A stretch of DNA of 64,000 bases, from positions 62,001 to 126,000 of the forward strand of contig JAFRBQ010000019.1 of the NCBI GenBank assembly GCA_017404785.1. Direction: 5' to 3'. Positions within the stretch are counted from its first letter, which is position 1, and every line of letters begins with the position of its first letter. Below the pieces are notes generated by a model, which had not been told where the DNA came from, made no database searches, and saw only the letters and a program-made list of their open reading frames with translations. Of this stretch, positions 60,197 through 64,000 are shown one piece after another. A program made the position numbers and the translations under genes. This stretch comes from Erysipelotrichaceae bacterium. Lineage in GTDB: Bacteria > Bacillota_I > Bacilli_A > Erysipelotrichales > Erysipelotrichaceae.

Positions 60197-60226
60197 AAAT
60201 ACAAGCTTTAAAGGCTTGTATTTTTT
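60197..60226 (+). terminator. Terminator of the signalling cassette
   Basis: AAATACAAGC / GCTTGTATTT perfect 10-bp stem, seven-base loop and T tract. Confidence 0.9.
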
Positions 60227-60296
60227 ATGTTTTTGATAAAGATGAGACGTTTTTTTATTAATCCAACTTTGTTAAAATATTGAAGAGGTGATTGCT

Positions 60297-60998
60297 ATGT
60301 ATAAAAGAGTGTTACTTAAACTTTCTGGTGAAGCGCTTTCCGCTCCGGATTTCCCGTTTTCAACGGAAATGATGGAAAAAGTCGCTTTACAGGTTAAACA
60401 GATAAGGGAAATGGGCGTCGATGTCGGTATCGTCGTCGGTGGCGGCAATATTGCCAGAGGACGTATCTTCGAGGAACTTGGTTTCGATAGAGTTGAATCC
60501 GACTATGCCGGAATGCTGGCAACAGTCATCAACGCGGTCATATTTGCTGCTGAACTCAATAAAGTTGGAGTAAAAGCCAAGGCTCTTTCAGCTATCAAAG
60601 CACAGAACGTTGAAGATTATGACCCTGAAAAAGCCAATAAGCTTATTGATGATGGATATACACTCGTCTTTGGCGGTGGTGTTGGTCTGCCATATCATTC
60701 AACAGATACCGGAAGTGCCAAGAGAGCTCTGGAGATCGGTGCTGATGTCATATTGATGGCCAAGTCCGGTGTCGATGGGGTTTACGATTCGGATCCTGAT
60801 GAAAATCCAGATGCCAAGAGATTTGATGAGTTAAGTTTTAATGATATACTAAGATTAAATTTGAAAGTCATAGATGCACAGGCTGCAGAGATCTGTGCAG
60901 AAGGCAAGATCGAAGGTTTTGTCTTTAATATGACAGATGAAGATAACATTGTAAAAGCAGTTAAAAATGAAGCTGTAGGAACAAGGATAACGTTCTAG
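60297..60998 (+). CDS. pyrH: UMP kinase
   Basis: 233 residues. The ATG at 60297 after GAGGTG is chosen over an in-frame GTG at 60288 because MYKRVLLKLSGEAL is the family start. IVVGGGNIARG near residue 44, VFGGGVGLPYHSTDTGSAKR near 122 (20 residues) and MAKSGVDGVYDSDPDENPDA near 150 (20 residues) are conserved. It phosphorylates UMP to UDP. Followed by frr after 16 bases. Confidence 0.97.
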   Translation: MYKRVLLKLSGEALSAPDFPFSTEMMEKVALQVKQIREMGVDVGIVVGGGNIARGRIFEELGFDRVESDYAGMLATVINAVIFAAELNKVGVKAKALSAIKAQNVEDYDPEKANKLIDDGYTLVFGGGVGLPYHSTDTGSAKRALEIGADVILMAKSGVDGVYDSDPDENPDAKRFDELSFNDILRLNLKVIDAQAAEICAEGKIEGFVFNMTDEDNIVKAVKNEAVGTRITF

Positions 60999-61014
60999 AA
61001 AAGAGGTATTTTTT

Positions 61015-61566
61015 ATGGATGATAATTTGTTTGAAGAAATGGCGAATGATAGAATGGATGCCGCTATCAAGGCTTTTGAAGCCAATCTTGCAAAGGTAAG
61101 AACAGGCAGAGCCAATCCGACGATACTCGATGGGATCACTGTTGATTACTATGGTTCACCGACACCTTTGAATCAGATCGCTTCCATCTCCATTCAGGAA
61201 GGCAAGACGCTGGTCATCAAGCCTTTTGACAGAAACTCAGTCAAGGACGTTGAAAGAGCCATAAACATTTCTGATCTTGGCTTACCGGTTCAGAATAATG
61301 GCGATGTTCTGCGTGTCACTGTTCCAGCTCTTACAGAAGAGACCAGAAAAGGCTTCTGTAAGGATGTCGACAAAATGATCGAAGAAGCAAAAGTTCAGAT
61401 CAGAAACATCCGTCGCGAAGCTAATGAAGAGATCAAAAAGGACAAGACCATTCCAGAAGATATCTCTAAATCATATCTTGAGGATATTCAGAAGCTCACT
61501 GACAAGATGAGCGACAAGATCGAAGAGATCGGCAAAGCCAAACAAAAAGAGATAATGACGCTGTAA
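61015..61566 (+). CDS. frr: Ribosome recycling factor
   Basis: 183 residues. RRF splits post-termination ribosomes with EF-G. KVRTGRANPTILDGITVDYY near residue 26 (20 residues), TPLNQIASISIQEGKTLVI near 51 and the helical VQIRNIRREANEEIKK near 127 are signatures. AAGAGGT ribosome binding site. One base shared with uppS. Confidence 0.98.
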   Translation: MDDNLFEEMANDRMDAAIKAFEANLAKVRTGRANPTILDGITVDYYGSPTPLNQIASISIQEGKTLVIKPFDRNSVKDVERAINISDLGLPVQNNGDVLRVTVPALTEETRKGFCKDVDKMIEEAKVQIRNIRREANEEIKKDKTIPEDISKSYLEDIQKLTDKMSDKIEEIGKAKQKEIMTL

Positions 61567-62279
61567 TGAATTCTCTGAATCATCTGGCGATCATTATGGA
61601 TGGCAATGGCCGCTGGGCTAAACAAAACAAGCTTCCACGTACGGCAGGGCACTATAAGGGTGTTGAAGTCTTACGTAATATTACAAAATACGCAAACAAG
61701 TTAGGCATCAAATGCCTAACTGTTTATGCGTTCTCCACGGAAAACTGGAAAAGATCCATGGAAGAAGTTAACTACATCATGTCCTTGCCGAAGATCTTCT
61801 TTTCTTCATACATCAAGGAACTGATGGAGAATAACGTCAGGATCATGATCATCGGTGACAGAGAAAGGATCCCTAAGGAGACCATGGATGTCATTGATGA
61901 TGCGATCAATACGACCAAAGACAATACCGGTCTGATCCTTAACTTCGCATTCAACTATGGTGCAAGAGATGAGATCGTAAGAGCAGCCAAGAAATATGCT
62001 CAGGATTACAAGGATGGCAAAGTTGATGATCTTGATGAAGAAAGTTTCAACAGTTATCTGTATACAAAAGATCTTCCGGAAGTTGATCTACTGATCAGGA
62101 CCGGAAGCGAGATGCGTCTTTCCAATTTCCTGCTTTATCAGCTGGCTTATTCGGAATTCGTGGTCATCGATACCTTGTGGCCTGATTTTGATAATGAGAC
62201 ATTGGACAGATGCATAGCCGAATACCAGAGCCGCAAGCGCAATTTCGGAGGTAGAGATGAAACAAAGACTGCAGAGTAG
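61566..62279 (+). CDS. uppS: Isoprenyl (undecaprenyl) diphosphate synthase
   Basis: 237 residues. It makes the C55 lipid carrier for wall synthesis. LAIIMDGNGRWAKQNKLPRT at 7-26 (20 residues, catalytic Asp), GVEVLRNITKYANKLGIKCL near 34 (20 residues), YAFSTENWKRS near 56 and LIRTGSEMRLSNFLLYQLAY near 176 (20 residues, diphosphate binding) are intact. Overlaps cdsA by 23 bases. Confidence 0.97.
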   Translation: MNSLNHLAIIMDGNGRWAKQNKLPRTAGHYKGVEVLRNITKYANKLGIKCLTVYAFSTENWKRSMEEVNYIMSLPKIFFSSYIKELMENNVRIMIIGDRERIPKETMDVIDDAINTTKDNTGLILNFAFNYGARDEIVRAAKKYAQDYKDGKVDDLDEESFNSYLYTKDLPEVDLLIRTGSEMRLSNFLLYQLAYSEFVVIDTLWPDFDNETLDRCIAEYQSRKRNFGGRDETKTAE

Positions 62280-63024
62280 CGTAATTATCGCTGCGATAAC
62301 CATAGCATCGCTTTATTTTGGCGGTACCTTGCTTAAAGCTGTACTGATCTTTATTGGTGTCTATGGTTCCTATGAATTCATCAAGATCCATAAGGATAAA
62401 TTCAACTATCTACTTTTTGCGCTGATGGCTGCAGCTGTTCTTTGCCTGCTGTTTCTGAATCAGTATCATGTGGTGATCATGCTGTTTGAGATCATCATTC
62501 TGATGAGTATCGGTGTCTTTGATGACAGTGAATCATTCGCCGATGTTTCGGCAGTTTTTTTGCTGTCGATGATGATCGGATATGCTCTGTATTATATTTC
62601 CTATATCCAGGAGCTTAATAAATGGATGATCGGCTATGTCGTCATCATTTCCTATATGTGCGACTCTTTTGCCTATCTGATCGGCATCAGATTCGGCAAG
62701 CATAAACTAAATTCCAAAGTCTCGCCAAAGAAGACGATCGAAGGATCAGTTGGCGGATGGATCTTTGCGACGATCATTTCTTTCTTCTGGGCGATGATCT
62801 TCAATTTCTTTGGTTACCCACCAGTTGTTTTTGTGGTAACTTCGCTCTTGCTTCCATTAGCCAGTGAGATAGGGGATCTTTCCTTCTCTCTGGTCAAGAG
62901 ACATTATGGTGTAAAGGATTTCTCCAACCTGATCCCAGGTCATGGCGGGATCCTGGATAGACTCGACTCCAATATTTTCTGTATAATACTATTTGGAGCC
63001 TTATTGACTTTATTTATTAGATGA
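62257..63024 (+). CDS. cdsA: Phosphatidate cytidylyltransferase
   Basis: 255 residues, about seven to eight membrane helices. Makes CDP-diacylglycerol from CTP and phosphatidic acid. The signature near the C-terminus is SNLIPGHGGILDRLDSNIF, with SPKKTIEGSVGGWI near residue 154. GGAGGT lies before the ATG inside uppS. It shares ATGA with dxr. It supplies the phosphatidylglycerol that the LTA-synthase-like enzymes would use. Confidence 0.96.
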   Translation: MKQRLQSSVIIAAITIASLYFGGTLLKAVLIFIGVYGSYEFIKIHKDKFNYLLFALMAAAVLCLLFLNQYHVVIMLFEIIILMSIGVFDDSESFADVSAVFLLSMMIGYALYYISYIQELNKWMIGYVVIISYMCDSFAYLIGIRFGKHKLNSKVSPKKTIEGSVGGWIFATIISFFWAMIFNFFGYPPVVFVVTSLLLPLASEIGDLSFSLVKRHYGVKDFSNLIPGHGGILDRLDSNIFCIILFGALLTLFIR

Positions 63025-64000
63025 AAAGACTGATTTTAATGGGTGCTTCTGGTTCTATCGGCACTCAGACAATAGATGTAATAAAGGAACATAAAGACGA
63101 GCTGGAGCTCGTCGGTGTTTCTGTGGGCAAAAATACCGCTTATCTCAAGGAACTGCTTGACACCTTCAAGATAAAATATGCCTATTCGGTAGAACCGGAT
63201 GAATCTCTGGTCGACAGATATCCCAATACCAGATTCTATTCAGGCGATAATGGTCTGGTAACGATGGCCATGCTTCCTGATTATGACATGTTGGTGAATG
63301 CCCTGGTCGGCTTTGTCGGTTTCAAACCGACTTTAGAAGCGATCAAGAACCGCAAGGATATCGCTTTGGCCAATAAGGAAACACTGGTTGCCGGAGGCAA
63401 GATCATCAATGAAGCGCTCGCAGAATATGGCGTAAATCTTTATCCGATCGACTCTGAACATGTCGCCATCTGGCAATGTATGCAGGGCCACAACAAGGAT
63501 GATATCCATCGTCTGATCGTCACAGCTTCTGGCGGTGCTTTCAGAGGCTACAGCAGAGATGAACTGGTTGATGCGACGCTTGAACAGGCGCTCAATCATC
63601 CGGTCTGGAACATGGGAAGCAAGATCACGATCGATTCAGCGACCATGATGAACAAGGGCTTTGAGGTCATTGAAGCCCATTATCTGTTCGATATACCTTA
63701 CGAGAAGATCGATGTCATCCTGCACAAGGAAGCAGCTGTCCATTCGATGGTCGAATACAACGACGGTTCGATCATTGCCCAGCTTGGCTGCCCGGATATG
63801 CGTCTGATGATAAAGTATGCCTTGCTTTATCCTAATCACAAATGGGATAAGGTATCCCACTATCTTGATTTTGATGAGATCACTTCACTCAATTTCATGA
63901 AGATGGACTATTCTAGATATCCGCTAGTCAAACTGGCTAAACAGGTCGGTGCCTTTGAAGGCAATTTTGGTGCCGTATTGATCGGTGCCAATGATGAGGC
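63021..64000 (+). CDS. dxr: 1-deoxy-D-xylulose 5-phosphate reductoisomerase, N-terminal part (cut by window end)
   Basis: 326 codons visible, still open at the right edge; the full enzyme has about 380-400 residues. It turns DXP into MEP with NADPH, the committed step of the MEP isoprenoid route that feeds UppS. The NADPH loop LMGASGSIGTQTIDVI is at 6-21; ALANKETLVAGG near 114, YPIDSEHVAIWQC near 141 (metal ligands), TASGGAFRGYS near 170 and NHPVWNMGSKITIDSATMMN near 192 (20 residues) follow. Starts at ATG overlapping the cdsA stop. rseP and proS usually follow outside. Confidence 0.97.
   Translation, partial: MKRLILMGASGSIGTQTIDVIKEHKDELELVGVSVGKNTAYLKELLDTFKIKYAYSVEPDESLVDRYPNTRFYSGDNGLVTMAMLPDYDMLVNALVGFVGFKPTLEAIKNRKDIALANKETLVAGGKIINEALAEYGVNLYPIDSEHVAIWQCMQGHNKDDIHRLIVTASGGAFRGYSRDELVDATLEQALNHPVWNMGSKITIDSATMMNKGFEVIEAHYLFDIPYEKIDVILHKEAAVHSMVEYNDGSIIAQLGCPDMRLMIKYALLYPNHKWDKVSHYLDFDEITSLNFMKMDYSRYPLVKLAKQVGAFEGNFGAVLIGANDE

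Overview
The window reads as chromosomal core DNA of a low-GC Gram-positive bacterium close to the Erysipelotrichia and Mollicutes branch. The reasons are an A/T-rich gene set with Firmicutes gene orders (mraZ-rsmH-ftsL-pbp-mraY; rpsP-khpA / rimM-trmD; rplS-lepB-rbgA-rnhB-dprA-topA-trmFO-xerC; rpsB-tsf / pyrH-frr-uppS-cdsA-dxr), a T-box, a long HPF, an RNase J2-like protein next to ftsK, and 10-bp-spaced AAAGTGGG boxes before mraZ of the kind known from mycoplasmas. No rRNA, tRNA, CRISPR array, prophage or insertion sequence is visible. No gap between genes exceeds about 260 bases.

Layout. 1-1854: end of a galactose-type ABC importer (mglA, mglC). 1958-8511: a DUF2779 nuclease-like protein, hpf, a small unknown gene, ptsI, a YebC-family gene, then degV and a tetR-type regulator facing away from each other. 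8610-13855: an LTA-synthase-like enzyme, tmcAL divergent from yceD-rpmF, and a membrane HD-GYP protein. 14046-20463: a shortened division and cell wall cluster with its MraZ boxes, ending in recJ. 20447-28207: apt, relA, the T-box-led hisS-aspS pair, a ferredoxin and miaB. 28229-34009: an ABC-F ATPase behind a leader with a three-codon upstream ORF, rnjB-like and ftsK. 34067-38627: pepD (minus), a short ssb, brnT-brnA, ffh and an SRAP gene. 38704-54546: ribosomal proteins, tRNA and rRNA maturation, secretion, topA, xerC, a second LTA-synthase-like enzyme, murE, rpsB and tsf. 54638-60184: a three-gene signalling cassette (CHASE2-adenylate cyclase, FecR lipoprotein, MBL-GAF-HD-GYP fusion). 60297-64000: pyrH, frr, uppS, cdsA and the start of dxr.

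Functionally the region couples translation (L32, S16, L19, S2, EF-Ts, RRF, SRP, tRNA modification, HisRS and AspRS), envelope growth (PBP, MraY, MurE, UppS, CdsA, two LTA-synthase-like proteins, signal peptidase) and stress or nucleotide signalling (RelA, Apt, HPF, two HD-GYP proteins and a cyclase).

Points of most interest: (1) the ABC-F leader, where an MKN upstream ORF overlaps one arm of a terminator whose other arm contains the ribosome binding site of the resistance-type ATPase; (2) the cyclase/FecR/MBL-GAF-HD-GYP cassette, which carries candidate synthesis and breakdown enzymes for nucleotide second messengers; (3) the hisS-aspS T-box, whose specifier and acceptor-pairing base both fit tRNA-Asp; (4) a recurring pattern of -10 boxes 6-10 bases before a start codon without a Shine-Dalgarno, suggesting leaderless mRNAs, including a palindromic -10 between tmcAL and yceD that could serve both; (5) an RNase J paralogue that has lost several metal ligands. 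All functional statements are inferred from sequence motifs and gene order; nothing was searched or computed.
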